DNA of 64,000 nt from Mycoplasmatales bacterium (GTDB lineage: Bacteria; Bacillota_I; Bacilli_A; Mycoplasmatales; JABABV01): NCBI GenBank assembly GCA_014238055.1, contig JABABV010000001.1, positions 1-64,000 of the forward strand, written 5' to 3'. Below, one piece after another: positions 40,383 to 55,803 of this stretch. The notes beneath the pieces are model-generated. The model was not told where the DNA came from, ran no database searches, and saw only the letters and a program-made list of their open reading frames with translations. The position numbers were made by a program, and so were the translations under genes. The number at the start of each line of letters is the position of its first letter. Positions within the stretch are counted from its first letter, which is position 1.

Positions 40383-41057
40383 TTACTTAAAATATTCTCT
40401 TGCTTCATTAATTACTTTGATTTTTAAATTATTTCTATTAATCGAATCTTCTTTTATATCGAAAGGTCAATATTTGAAAAAATGCTTAATTAAACAATTT
40501 GTAGCAATTAAATATAGTTGAGGACTGTCAGAATAAATTTCATCATATATTTCTTTTAATATTTTTTTATATGTAGTTTGATTTTCGATTCAATTTAAGT
40601 TAGAGAAATCTATAGTGTGTTCTTGACCGTGAAATAAAATTTTGATTTTTTCTTTAACATCTTGGTCTAAACATATTCTTATAATATTTTTCTTAATATC
40701 ACTATCGATAATTTCTGATTGAAAAATTTTTTTAATAGATTCGAATATCGTTCTAATATTTATGATTGATAAATATTGTAAAGTCGAACCAATAATATTG
40801 TAATTACCACTCTTTAAATTTTCTTCAATTTCTATTTCAGACAATCTTTTTAAAGCTGGGGCTGAATTAATTTTTTCTTTCATTAAAATAATATTTATTT
40901 TATTTAATAAAATAATTAATTCTTTTTCAATATTTTCTGGAGTATAAGGCATTGCTAATTCTTTATTAATTAATTTCATAGCTTCTTCATTTTTGTTTTC
41001 GTTAATTAAGCTATTAATGTTTAATATTAAATTATAATAATGGCTCATCATTTTCAC
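40383..41057 (-). CDS. Mollicute conserved hypothetical (DUF3196-like)
   Basis: ORF 40590-41057 extended through TGA(Trp) to TAA at 40383; 'YYNLILNINSLINENKNEEAMKLINKELAMPYTPENIE'. Confidence 0.65.
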
Positions 41058-41655
41058 ATACTCTCAAAATATTTTTTACAATATCGCTATGATCGGTATT
41101 AAATTTTGAAAACGGAAAGAATTGATTATTCATTAAATTTAATGTTTTAATAATTAATTTTTTATTTTTTACTAAATCATTTTTTTTAATTTTATCTGTT
41201 TTAGTGGCAACTATCATTGTAGGGATATTATAATGTTTTAAATAATTATACATATCTATATCGCTTTGACTCGGTTTATGTCGATAATCTATTAATAAAA
41301 CTGCTAAAGATAGATTTTTTCTTCTTAATAAATATTCGTCAATCATAGCCGCAAATTGTTCTTTCATAGTATGACTTACTTTAGCATAACCATATCCAGG
41401 AACATCGACAAATCTTAAATCATTATTATTAACTTCAAAAAGATTTAATAATCTTGTTTTACCTGGCGTTGAAGATACACGAGCAATGTTTCTAAAATTT
41501 GTAATCGTATTTATAAAAGTCGATTTACCAACATTAGATCTACCTAAAAAACATACTTCAGGAATTTCATCCATTGGCCATTGAGCTTTAGAGGCACAAC
41601 TAGTTAAAAAATTAATATTTTTTATTTTAGACATTGTTAATACTTTCATCATCAT
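41032..41655 (-). CDS. engB: Ribosome biogenesis GTPase YsxC/EngB
   Basis: PEVCFLGRSNVGKSTFIN, SSTPGKTRLLN, FVDVPGYGYAKVS. Confidence 0.94.
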   Translation of the reverse strand: MMMKVLTMSKIKNINFLTSCASKAQWPMDEIPEVCFLGRSNVGKSTFINTITNFRNIARVSSTPGKTRLLNLFEVNNNDLRFVDVPGYGYAKVSHTMKEQFAAMIDEYLLRRKNLSLAVLLIDYRHKPSQSDIDMYNYLKHYNIPTMIVATKTDKIKKNDLVKNKKLIIKTLNLMNNQFFPFSKFNTDHSDIVKNILRVCENDEPLL

Positions 41656-43978
41656 TTATTTGCTCTTTAAAAACATATTCATAAACTTCATTATATTTTT
41701 CAACAGGTGTTATTTTCAATGCGTCTCTAGTGCTTTTTGGTATTTCATCTAAATCTTTAACATTCTTTTTAGGGATCAATATTTCTTTAATACCACTACG
41801 AACTGCACTAATAGATTTTTCTTTCAATCCACCAATAGGCAATACTTTACCAGTTAAAGATATTTCTCCTGTCATAGCTATTTTTTTAGAAATTTCTCGT
41901 TTAGTTAAAGCAGATATTAAAGCTGTTGTGAACGTTATACCTGCTGAAGGTCCATCTTTAGGAGTTGCTCCATCAGGGACATGAACATGAATATCACTTT
42001 TTTCTAATGTATTTAAATCAATTTTAAATTTAGCAGCATTACTCTTAACGAATCCAAGTGCTATATTAGCGGACTCTTTCATGATATCTCTTTGTTGCCC
42101 TGTTAATATTAAATTACCTTTACCAGGGAAGAACGTTACTTCAATTGGTAAAATATCTCCTCCATAAGCAGTTCAAGCTAATCCAGTAGCTACTCCAATT
42201 TCACTTTTTTCATTTTTTCTATTAAAGTCAAACATCTCATTACCTAAAAATTTCTTTATATTCTTTTTAGTTATTGAAAATGTTTTTTTAACTTTACCAT
42301 TTAATTTCATTACAACGATTTTTCTTGCAATTTTATCCAATGTTTTCTGAATCATTCTGACTCCAGCTTCCATTGTATAATGTCTAATAATATATAATAT
42401 GTTTTCACTTGATATTTTAAACATTGCCGGTGTTAAACCAGATTCTTTTAAAGTTTTTTTAATTAAATATTTTTCAACAATTTTTAATTTTTCAATCTCA
42501 GTATAAGAAGATAAATTAATTATTTCCATTCTATCTCTTAAAGGAGCTGGAATGTGTTGTAAGTAATTAGCTGTTGCAATAAACATAACTTTTGATAAAT
42601 CATAATTTTCTTCAATATAATGATCTTGGAATTTTTTATTTTGTTCTGGGTCTAAAACTTCTAGCATTGCACTAGTTGGATCACCTTTGTAATCGCTACT
42701 CATTTTATCTATTTCATCTAATAAAATTACTGGATTTATAGTTTTAGCTTTTTTCATAGCTTGAATTATTTTACCAGGCATAGCTCCTAAATAAGTTTTT
42801 CGATGGCCTCTTATTTCTGCTTCATCTTTAACTCCACCTAAAGAAATTTTAATTAATTTTCTTTCTAGAGATTTCGCGATTGAAAATGCTAAAGATGTTT
42901 TACCAGTTCCTGGAGGTCCTACTAAACATATAATTGGTCCTTTAGAAGAACTCGTATTTGCTTTAACAGCTAAATATTCAATAATTCTTTCTTTTACTTT
43001 TATTAGACCGTAATGATTGCTCTCAAGAACTTCTTTAGCGTTTTTTAAACTATCATTATCTTTAGATTCTTGTCATCAAGGTAAATTTAGTAATCATTCT
43101 ATATAAACTCTAACTACTGATGATTCTCCTGAAATAGCCGGAATCATTTCAAATTTCTTGATTTCTGATTCTAATTTTTCTTTAATATAATCGGGGTATG
43201 GATGATTTTTCAGCATTTCTCTAAATTTATCTGCTTCACTATCTTTAGAATGCCCTTCTCCCAATTCTTCCTTAATTGCTTTTAAACGTTCTCTTAAAAA
43301 GAAATCTTTTTGTTGATCATTTAATTTAGTTTTAACTTTTTTAGAAATTTCTTCTTCTAATTCAGAAGATCTTTTTTCACTATTCAAATATTCAAAAACT
43401 AATTGCAATCTTTTTAAAACATCAATCTCTTCTAAAACAGCTTGTTTTTTTATTTGACTAACATGCATGAAAGATGCTACAGCATCAGCTATTTGGCCTG
43501 CTTTCATATTTTCTTCTAAAGTTCTTAAAACACTATCAAAAGAAGAACTTGGGTTTTTTATTTTTCAATTTTTTTCCATAAATGAATTGATTTGATTAAT
43601 ATATGCTTGTTCTTCTTCTTGATTTGTACTTATTGATTTAATAATTTCGAATGAAACTAATTCAGTAAGAGGAGTATCTTTTTTAATACTGATTTTTACT
43701 CTATCAATTCCTTTGATATTAATTTTTACAGTACCAGCTTCTCCGTCTACAATATTTTCGATTTTAGCCATAGTTGCAAAACGAAAGATATCTTCTGATT
43801 TAGGATCCTCATTTAAGTGGTCCTTTTGACTAACTATAATTATATAATTATCAAATTTCTCTTTCGCTACATTAATATTCTGTAAAGAATTTTTTCTCCC
43901 TACTTCTAAAATAAGCTCTTGTTCCGGAAAAAGAACAACTTCTCTAGTTACAAGCAAAGGTAATTTTTCAAATTGCAT
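41627..43978 (-). CDS. lon: ATP-dependent protease Lon
   Basis: Four fragments in one frame; 'HVPDGATPKDGPSAGITFTTALISALT', 'EEEISKKVKTKLNDQQKDFFLRERLKAIKEELGE'. Confidence 0.96.
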
Positions 43979-44032
43979 AATTTACTCCTTCATATCTAAA
44001 TTAATATGTATGATTTATAATACTTTAATTTA

Positions 44033-44059
44033 TTAGCACTGTCAATACTAAACTGCTAA
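44033..44059. promoter_or_regulatory. Degenerate CIRCE element upstream of lon
   Basis: TTAGCACTG-TCAATACTA-AACTGCTAA. Confidence 0.75.
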
Positions 44060-44063
44060 TAAA

Positions 44064-45137
44064 TTATAAAATCTCTATTAAAATATCATTTAAAATATTT
44101 ATATCTATGACTTTTAAAAAATTGTTCTCTATGATCATTTTTTTTGATTTAATAAGAGGTTCAATTTTATTTTTAAAATAATTAAAAGCAATTAATGTTT
44201 TTCCTTCTAACTTAATTCCATCAATTAACCTTAATCCCATCATTAAAATTTGAAAATAATAATCTTCTTTACTTAAAAATGTATAAGAATGGCTATTTGA
44301 ATAATCTATTTTTTTACTATTAGCAATTATAGTATTACCGACGCAACTAACTGAACTTGTTCCGATCCCGATTCAATTGCAAGATTTTCAATAAGCTAAA
44401 TTATGAATACCTTTTTTACCGTTAACACAATAACTAGACACTTCATATCTTTCATAATTCATCTTTTTTAAATGATTATTAATTAAATTATCAAAATAAA
44501 CATCATTGTATTTATTTAATTGATATCCTTTTTTATTTAAGATACTACCTTCTTTTAAAATCAAACTATATCAAGATATATGATCAGGTTTTAATTTCAA
44601 AATAAAAGAGATATCTTTATCGATATCTTCTTTATTTTGAAAAGGCAAATTATATATCATATCTATAGAAATATTATCAAAACCAATTTTATTAGCTAAT
44701 TTAAAAGCATTTTCCACATCACTATTAACGTGTTCTCTACCTAAAGTTTTTAATATTTTTTCATTAAAAGTTTGCACACCCATAGACAATCTATTTATTT
44801 TATATTTTTTAAAAATTAATAATTGTTCTTCATTTATTAATTCTGGATTCAATTCTATTGTAAATTCCTCAGAATTAAAATGTTTTAACATTTCAAATAA
44901 TTTAATTAAATTATCATTATCTAAAATATTTGGTGTTCCTCCGCCAATGTAAATTGTTTTAATTTTAAAATTAAATTTTGCTTCTTGTTCTTTTAACTCT
45001 TTTTTTAAATCGTTAAGATAACTTTCAAAAACACTTACACTTGCTTTTGGTTTTAAAAATCTAGTAAAATCACAATAAGTACAAATTTTATTACAGAAAG
45101 GGATATGAATATATAAATGACTAATTATTTTCGTCAT
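44064..45137 (-). CDS. hemW: HemW-like radical SAM protein
   Basis: YIHIPFCNKICTYCDF (CxxxCxxC), IYIGGGTPNIL, RLSMGVQTFNEKILKTLGREH. Confidence 0.88.
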
Positions 45138-46551
45138 AATTAATAACTATACCTTTTAGCGTTGTCATTGAATCGATTGAATCAGCAATTCCTTGAACTC
45201 CAAATCCACTATCTTTAATTCCTAAAAATGGTAAATGATCTGGACCTCTTTGAGGAGCTGAATTAATATTTACGCTACCAGATTCAATTTTATGAGCGAT
45301 GTCCATTGCTTTATTAATGTTAGTAGTAAATACTGACGCTTGTAATCCATAGCTACTATCGTTTGCAATTGAAATAGCTTCTTTTATTGTTGAAAATCTA
45401 ATTATTGGTAAAACTGGTCCGAAAGGTTCTTCATAATAAATTTTCATATTTTTCGTTACATTATCGATAAGAGTTGGTCATGCTAAATTTCTAACAAATT
45501 TATTACCAATTAGAACTTTAGCTCCTTGTTCTTTAGCATCTTTAATTAAATCAGATACAAAGTTGGCGCTCCCTTGACTAATTAAAGGTGTTATGAAGTT
45601 ATTTTCATCAGTAGCATATCCTACTTTATAATTAGAAATTATCTCTAATAATTCAGTTATTAATGCATCAGCGATTTTATCAGATACAAGAACTCTTTTA
45701 ACTGCTGTACATCTTTGTCCATTAAATGAAAATGCTCCTTTAGCAATTTTTATAGCTGCTGATTTTAAATCGGCATCTTCTAGAACTATAGCAGGATCTT
45801 TTCCTCCCATTTCTAAAACTAATGGTTTCATGCTATTTTTACTAGCTATCGTTTTACCGATTTCAGTACTACCAGTAAAAGAAATCATTTTAATATGTGG
45901 ATTAGAAATTAGAGAATCACCAATATCTCTACCTCTACCAGTTACCATATTAAAGACTCCTTTTGGAAATCCTGCCTTTTCAATTGTTTTAGACATTAAA
46001 ATTGCAGATATAGTTCCTTGAGTAGAAGATTTAAATACTACTGTATTTCCAGCAATTAAAGCCGGTGCTATTTTTGCTACAGATAGATTTATCGGATAAT
46101 TAAATGGAGAAATTGCTAAAACTACTCCTAAAGGCACTCTGTTGAAAATAGCATATTTATTTTCTACCCCTCATGCTTTACCGTTATATACTTTTGGTTG
46201 GATTCTTTTCATTTCCTCAATAGTATATTTAATATAATCTATCGTACGATTAACTTCTGAAAGAGCATCTTTTAAAGATTTAGCAATTTCATTATTCATC
46301 ATTGTAGCGATTTCTAGTTTTGCTTTACTTAATTCAACTACTCATTTTTCCATAAGTGAAATTCTAAATGATAAAGATGTTTTCTTTCACGAATTAAAAG
46401 CTTCATCAGCTGCAGTAAAAGCTTTGTCGATTTCTTCTACTCCCAAACAAGGAACTTTACCTAAAACTGTTAGCGTATTAGGATTTAAAATGTCGTAATT
46501 ATGTTCTTTTCCTATTCATTCACCGTTTATATACGTCTTGTAAATATTCAT
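45121..46551 (-). CDS. gapN: NADP-dependent glyceraldehyde-3-phosphate dehydrogenase / aldehyde dehydrogenase
   Basis: ALDH motifs LEMGGKDPAIVLEDADL, FNGQRCTAVKRVLV, INSAPQRGPDHLPFLGIKDSG. Confidence 0.88.
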
Positions 46552-46565
46552 AATATTCTCCTATT

Positions 46566-48539
46566 TTATTTTTTTTCTTTGGTTTTTTTGCTTGATTCTT
46601 TTTTTGTTTTTGTTTCTTTTGTTTTTGTTTCTTTTACTTTCGTATCTTTTGCTTTTGTTTCTTCTTTTGTGTCTGAACTTGTTTTCTTAGCTCTAGGTGT
46701 GAATTTCTTTTTAGCAAACTCTACATATTTACATGTTGGAAAATTACTACACCCAATAAATTTACCATATCGAGAAAATCTTTCCACTAATTCGGATTTA
46801 CATTCAGGACATTCTCGATTTATTTTTTTAGGTTCAATTTTAACTTGTTCCATTTTTTCATAAGCAACATCTAACTTTTCTTTAAAATCATTAAAAAATT
46901 TAGCCATAACATCTTTATACTTAATTTCTCCTAAACTTATTTGATTTAGTAGATTTTCAATATTTGAAGTGTAAGACTTGTTGATGATTTCTGGAAAACT
47001 AAAAGTTAACTTTTTGTTTATTATTTCTCCAAATTCAGTCGGTTCTAAAGATCTTCCTTCTCGAATAACGAAACGGCGATTCTTGATTTTAGAAACTGTA
47101 GGACTAAATGTCGAAGGTCGACCGATACCTAAATTTTCCATTTTTGATATTAAAGAACCTTCACTAAATCTAGCTGGTGGTTTTGTTTCATGATGATTTA
47201 ACGATAGATCTTTTTTGGTCAAGATTATTTTATCGCCAACTTTTAAAGATAATTCAATATTATTATCTAAATCTGATTTAGTTTTTAAGAATTTATAATA
47301 TCCTAAGAAAATAATTTTAGAAGCACTAGTTGCAAAACTATAATTATTATTCATTAATAAATAACTTTGTGTTTCTCTAATAGGTACTTTAGTAACAGCT
47401 GCTAAAGATCTAAAATATATTAAAGAATATATTTTCAATTGCTTTTCATCTAATATTTCTTGTAATGATTCTGGCGTGTTATTTACGTTAGTTGGTGTTA
47501 TCGCAGGATGGGCATCTTGCGATTTATTATCTTTTTTATCAAATTTAGATAATTTATTTTCAATAAATTCTGAACCGTAATCATCAGAAATCTTCTTATG
47601 TGCAGAAGTGATAAATTCTTTTGTTAATCTAGTTGAGTCTGAACGAGGATAAGTAATTAACCCACCATCAGTACCAGTTGAACCTTCGTATAATTTTTGT
47701 AATATACTTTGAGTTGTACTAGGTTTCATTCCATATTGATTTTCTGCTAATTTATAAATAGCACTCATTTTTAGTCCAGAAATTTTAGTTTCTCTAACTT
47801 TTCTAGTTTTAACGTTATCAACAATAAATTCATTAGTTAAACTATTGAATATAGTATTAGCAATTTCTAATTCATCAATTTGATCTTTATCATCTTTTTT
47901 ATCATAATTACGATAAATCATTGAATATTTTTCGTTAATCTTTGCTGTAATTGAATAATATTTTCGCGGAATAAACTTTTTAATTTCACCTTCGCGATCA
48001 ACTACAAATTTTAAAGCTACAGATTGAACACGTCCTCCGGTTGCTTGTCCGGGAGCTCCCATAATTCTTCTTTTCAATAAATTAGATAATTGAATTCCTA
48101 TAATACGATCAATCATACTTCTAGAAAGTTGGGCTTCTACTAAATTTTCATTAATTATAGTTGGATTTTCAATACTTTCTAAAATAGCGTCTTTAGTTAT
48201 TTGATTAAACATTATTCTTTTTGATTGAGTCGGAGTCAATTTTAAAGTATCAGATATATGTTTAGCAATTGCTTCACCTTCTCTATCAGGATCGGTTGCT
48301 AAATAAACGATATCTTCATCGTTTAAGTTTTTTTTAATTTCTTCAATGAAATCTTTTTTATCTTTCATTAAACGATAAAGAGGAATCCACTTTTCAAAGT
48401 TAATACCTAATTTTCAAGCACCAACATTAGAGATTTCAAAAATATGTCCTTTAGATGCAAATACTAGAAAACCTTCTCCTAGTATTTTTTTAATCGTTTT
48501 AACTTTGTTAGGCGATTCTACAATTACAATTTTTTTCAT
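46566..48539 (-). CDS. topA: DNA topoisomerase I
   Basis: MKKIVIVESPNKVKTIKKILG, ATDPDREGEAIAKHI, LITYPRSDSTRL, C-terminal zinc finger CPECKSELVERFSRYGKFIGCSNFPTC. Confidence 0.95.
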
Positions 48540-48590
48540 ATATTTTCACTTTCTGTTTAATATTTAAACAAATATTTAATTACGATATTA

Positions 48591-49343
48591 TTATACAACA
48601 TAATTTTCATTATAGATTACTTTTGCCCCTTCTTGAATAAGTTTGTTACAACCAGAGTTTAGATTATTTCTCGATGGCACGCAATAAATATCTATTCCAA
48701 TATCTAACGCTCATTTTACAGTATTCATCGTTCCAGATCTTAAATTTGCTTCTGTAACGATAACTTTATTTGATAAGGCGGCAATTATTCTATTACGATT
48801 TTTAAAATTTATAGGTTTTGGACTAGTTAAATTCGGATATTCAGATATTACTAAACCTTTATTAATAATATCATAATATAGTTTTTTATTTGCGAGTGGA
48901 TATATATAATCAATTCCTGAACCAAGAACAGCGATCGTTTTGCCTTCATTATCAATACTTCCTTGATGAGCAATACTATCAATTCCTAGCGCCATTCCAC
49001 TAACAATAACTTCTTTTCTTTTAGCAGCTATTTGTGAAAGTTTAATCGTAATATTACGACCACTTCAACTATTCTTGCGACTTCCAATAATAGCTGTTTT
49101 ATTATTTTCGGCTAAAATATTTATATCACCTTTAAAAAACAGTACGAATGGTGGATTAAATAATCTTAATAGAGACTTAGGATAATTATCATCTAATATA
49201 GTGATAAAGTTAATATCTTTATTTTCTAATAAAAAGTTTTCGAAATCTTCCCTTTTTATTTTTTCGTAGCTAGTAACTGCGTGCGAAATTTTATCTCATT
49301 CTCCTGCGTATTTAATACTAAAATATAATAAAATATTATTCAT
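48591..49343 (-). CDS. dprA: DNA processing protein DprA/Smf
   Basis: AIIGSRKNSWSGRN, SGMALGIDSIAHQGSI, KTIAVLGSGIDYIYP, SEYPN. Confidence 0.92.
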
Positions 49344-49390
49344 GAGTTTCCTCCTAAATAATATATATTATAAAAAAATGTTATTTTCCT

Positions 49391-50113
49391 TTAATTTAAT
49401 TCAATATTATCAAAAACTTCTTGAATATCTTCGCTATCTAATAGAGCATCTTTTAGTTTATAACAAGATTCTTTTTGAGCATCATTTAATTTTAGAACTT
49501 GTAATGGCACATATTCTAAACCAAAACTTTCAACATTAATGTTTTCAGATCCGTTTAATGATGTTACGATTTTATTTAATAATTGTGGGTCTGTGAAAAT
49601 TTCATATTCATTTTCTCCAATAGATTTATAATTATCGATATCAATCATTAACATCGTTTCTAAAACTTGTTCTTCGTTTCCAGAAGCTGTAATATAAATT
49701 TTTCCTAAAAAGTTAAATAAATATTTAACTGCTCCTCCACTAGCTAAAGTTCCTCCATATTTTTTAAAAGTAGATTTTACGTGACTTGCAGTTCTATTTC
49801 TATTATCACTAATACATTTAACTATAAATCCACTTCCACCAACACCGTATCCTTCATATTCGAATTCTTCTCAATTAACATTACTACGAACTTTAGATTT
49901 GTTTAAAGCTTTATCAATAATTGTTTTTGGCATGTTTGCCGCTTTTGCTTTTAATAAAATTAATCTTAAACTACTATTAGAATCTGGGTTCGACCCTTTT
50001 TCTCTAGCGCTTATATAAATTTCTTTAGAAATTTTTTGAAATACTTTTGATCGCTTTCCATCTTTAGCTGCTTTTTGATGTTTAATTTTCGATCATTTTG
50101 AATGTCCTGACAT
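49391..50113 (-). CDS. YebC/PmpR-family regulator
   Basis: [32 protein letters not shown]...; in frame with ORF 49391-49654. Confidence 0.92.
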
Positions 50114-50186
50114 ATTATAGCCTCTTTCTCTATTAATATTTTATTAAATATACTAAATATTATATAATAATATGGGTGATGTTTAA

Positions 50187-50588
50187 ATGGAAAGTTGATT
50201 TTTAAAGTTTAAAGTAGATGCAAAGCAACATTGATTAGTTCATAATAAAAAAAATACTAAAGTTAAAATCAATATAATAAGCTCTTTTTGAGAAAAAAAT
50301 TTTATATTTAACAAAATAATAGACATTGATAATGATCAAGCTTTTTTAATCAATAACGCCAAAGGCTTTAACACGATCAATTACAATAATGGTTATGATG
50401 TTGTTTTTACTGATTGACATTATCGAGTGATTAAAATATTTAAACTCAACGTTAATGAAGTTACTCCATATATTAAAGATAGTAATTATTGTTTTATTTT
50501 TAAAAAAAATATAATTGATTTATTAAAAATAAAAATTGGAGACGTTTTAAGAAAAGGTAAGATTGCTAATCAATATAAATTTAAATAA
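50187..50588 (+). CDS. DUF192-like hypothetical protein (missed by the ORF track)
   Basis: MESWFLKFKVDAKQHWLVHNKKN...GYDVVFTDWHYRVIKIFKLNVNEVTPYIKDSNYCFIFKKNIIDLLKIKIGDVLRKGKIANQYKFK; contains TGA(Trp). Confidence 0.55.
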
Positions 50589-50620
50589 AAAAAATAAAGC
50601 TTCAAGCTTTATTTTTTTTG
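50588..50620. terminator. Bidirectional terminator
   Basis: aaaaaaaataaagcttcaagctttatttttttt. Confidence 0.75.
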
Positions 50621-50625
50621 TTTAA

Positions 50626-51999
50626 TTAGTTTTTCTTTAGTTCTTCTAAACTAAATCCAATACCTTTTAAAGCAGTTTCTGATAATCAGTGAACTGGTTT
50701 ATCAAAGTGTGGCAAGAAGAAGATATCTAACAACGCTAAATCTTGAATTGTTGTTTTAGTTTGAATTGCTAATGAAATTGCAATAATTGCATCTTCATGA
50801 TGACCTTTAGAAGCAATTTGACCACCAATAATTCTTTGAGTTTTAGCATCTCAAAGTAATTTAGCAGTTACTTTATGGTTTTCAGGCATAAATTCTGGCA
50901 TTGCATTGTCAGTATGAAGCACAGTTTTATATTCTAAATCTTTATCCATTTTGGCAGCAACTTCAGAAAGTCCAACAGAAGTTAAATTATAACCAAATAC
51001 AGATATACCATTCGTTCCTTGAACTCCTGGATGTTTAAGTTTAGGACCGTTTAAATTGAAAGCAGCAACTACTCCTGTACGAACTGCGTTTGTAGCTAGG
51101 GCGATGCTTCCTAATTTACCGGTAGCATTGTTAAATGTAGCAACACTATCTCCGATTGCGAAAACATCTTTTTCAGAAGTTTCCATATATTCATTAGTTT
51201 TGATCGCTCCACTTGGAGTAATTAAATCTAATTTACCTTTAAACATTCCTGTATTAGGTCTAAATCCGATTGCCATTAAAGCGATATCACAAGGATAGTT
51301 CCCTTTATCTGTGTCTACTGAAACAACGTGACCTTCATCATTAGTTACGAAACGAATTAATTTTTCACCTAAAGCTAAATTAATTCCTTCTTTAACCATT
51401 GTGTTTTGAATTGGAGAAGTAAATTCTTCGTCAAAATAACGAGGCATTATACGATTGGCCATATCGACTAAAGTAACTGTTTTACCTTGAATATGGAACG
51501 CTTCTACTAATTCTATACCAATATAACCAGCACCTACAACAACTACGTTTTTAACGTCTTTTGATAATGCTAATTTTTTAATTTCTTGGGCATGTTGATA
51601 TAATTTACAAATTTTTACACCTTCAGCGTTAACACCTTCGAATGGCGGAACGATCGGTCAAGAACCTGTACCTAAAACTAATTTATCATAAGTTTCTGTA
51701 TATTCTTTATCATCTTTTAAGTTTTTAACTGTAATTGATTTGTTTTTAAAATCAACATTAATTACTTCTTGTTCAGTTCTAACGTCGATATTTTTCTTTT
51801 GTAAGAAGTCAACGTTTGAATAAAATAATCCTTTAGATTCTTTAACTACGTCTCCTACTCAAAGAGCGATTCCACAAGCTAAAAATGAGATATTAGTATT
51901 ACGATCAATCCCAATAATTTCAGCATTTGGATATAACTTTCTAGCAGCTAGTACTGTATGCGTACCGGCATGATTAATTCCCACAACAACAATTTTCAT
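50626..51999 (-). CDS. nox: NADH oxidase / CoA-disulfide reductase family flavoprotein
   Basis: MKIVVVGINHAGTHTVLAARKLYP...FLACGIALWVGD, VVVVGAGYIGIELVEAF, FAIGDSVATFN. Confidence 0.93.
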
Positions 52000-52060
52000 A
52001 ATTATCCGTTCTCCTTTTTTATTACTAATTTTTTATTAAAATTTAATTATTATTTGATTA

Positions 52061-52705
52061 TTATTTGATTCAATTTAACAAAAAATCATTAAATAACATT
52101 TCATGTTTAATGTTAGTTTTAGGACCGTGTCCTGGATAAATAATAACATTATTTTTAAATTTTTTAAATTTCAGTAAACTATCTTTATATTTTTCAGGCA
52201 CACTATGTTTCAAATCTACTCTACCAATACTTTCTTTTAATAAAGTATCTCCTGTAAAGAGATAATTTAATTTTGGAAAGAATAAAGCGATCGATCCGTT
52301 AGTATGTCCTGGTATTTCAGTGATATTAATTTCAAAACCGTCAATAGAATAATCTTTTTCAATTAATCCAGTAACAGAGTTATGAAATTCATCATAATTT
52401 ATCGCAGCTTTTATGTTAGCTAAAAAAGATAAATTTAAATCTTCATCAAATAAATTATTAACATCATCATTTCCGATATAAATTTTTAAATTTTTAAATT
52501 TTTTTAATATTTTTTTTAAACCTGAGAAATGATCAAAATGACCATGAGTTATAAAAACAGAAGTTGGCGTTAAATTATTATTATCAATATATTCAAGCAC
52601 TTCTTGAGCATTATTTCCCGGATCAATGATAATCGTATTTTTCTCTTCGTTAGTCATTAAATAAATATTTTGATTGTAAAAATTAGATTTAATAATTTTA
52701 ATCAT
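52061..52705 (-). CDS. Metallo-beta-lactamase-fold hydrolase
   Basis: FITHGHFDHFSGLK, PGHTNGSIALFFP, LFTGDTLLKESIGRVDL. Confidence 0.9.
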
Positions 52706-52724
52706 ATTTAAAAACTCCAATTAA

Positions 52725-53909
52725 TTATTTATTAATAATATTATAAGCGTCTTGAGCGATCATAATTTCTTCATCAGTTGGAATTACATAAACGTCAACT
52801 TGACTATTGTCAGTCGATATTTTTGTCATTTCACTAATTCTTTGATTGTTTTTCGCTTTATCGATAGTTACGTCAATAATATGTAATTTTTCAATTACCA
52901 TCTCACGAATTAAACTAGCGTTTTCTCCGATTCCAGCAGTAAACACAATTGCTTCTGTTTTATTTTCTAAATCATTTTGATACATTGAAATGTAGTTAAC
53001 GATTTTACTAATGTAAATATCTAAAGCAACAATTGCTCTTTTATTACCTTTTTCAACAGCAGCAATAATATCTCTCATATCGCTTGAAATTCCACTAACA
53101 CCTAGTAGTCCAGATTCTTTATTTAAAATATTAGTTAATTCAAAAACATCTTTTTTAGTTATTTTTGACACATATTCTAAAATAGCTGGATCGATGTCAC
53201 CACTACGAGTTCCCATCATAATACCTGCTAAAGGAGTTAGTCCCATAGAAGTATTATAACCTTTTCAGTTTTTAATCGCTGTGATTGAAGCTCCGTTACC
53301 AAGATGACAATTAATAATATTACCTTCTTTTAAATTAAGCTCAGAGCGGATTTTTTTAACGATATAGCGACTTGAAGTTCCATGCATTCCATAACGGCGT
53401 ACTTGGTGATCTTCATATCAACTATAAGGCACTGGATAAATAAAGTTTTTTTCAGGCATAGTTTGATGGAATGAAGTATCGAAAACAGCAACACTTTTTG
53501 ATTCAGGACATAATTTAGCAAATATTTTCATAACATTTACTGCTCCTGGATTATGTAAAGGGGCTAATTTTGATAATTCTTCTAACTTTAAAATAACGCT
53601 TTCATCAATAAGAGTACTCTCTTTGTAAACGCTACCACCTTGAACAACACGATGACCAATTATTTTAATTTCATTATAATCTTTAATAATATTATGTTTT
53701 TTAAAGTTATCTAAAATTACTTGAATTGCTTCTTTATGAGAATTCATTGGTACATCTAATTTTATTTTTTTATCATTGATTTCTAAAGTAAATTTACCAT
53801 CTACAAAAAGTCTTTCGCACAATCCTTTACAAACTACTTGAGAAGGATAGTTATATAGTTGAAATTTAACTGAACTAGAACCAGCATTGATTACTAATAT
53901 TTTAACCAT
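52725..53909 (-). CDS. ackA: Acetate kinase
   Basis: [69 protein letters not shown]. Confidence 0.96.
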
Positions 53910-53911
53910 AA

Positions 53912-55801
<1,890 letters not shown>

Positions 55802-55803
<2 letters not shown>

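Noticed and set aside
46501-46863. Phe/Val/Ser-rich plus-strand ORF (120 aa) at the topA 3' end
   Set aside because: Antisense product of the K/E/T-rich topA tail
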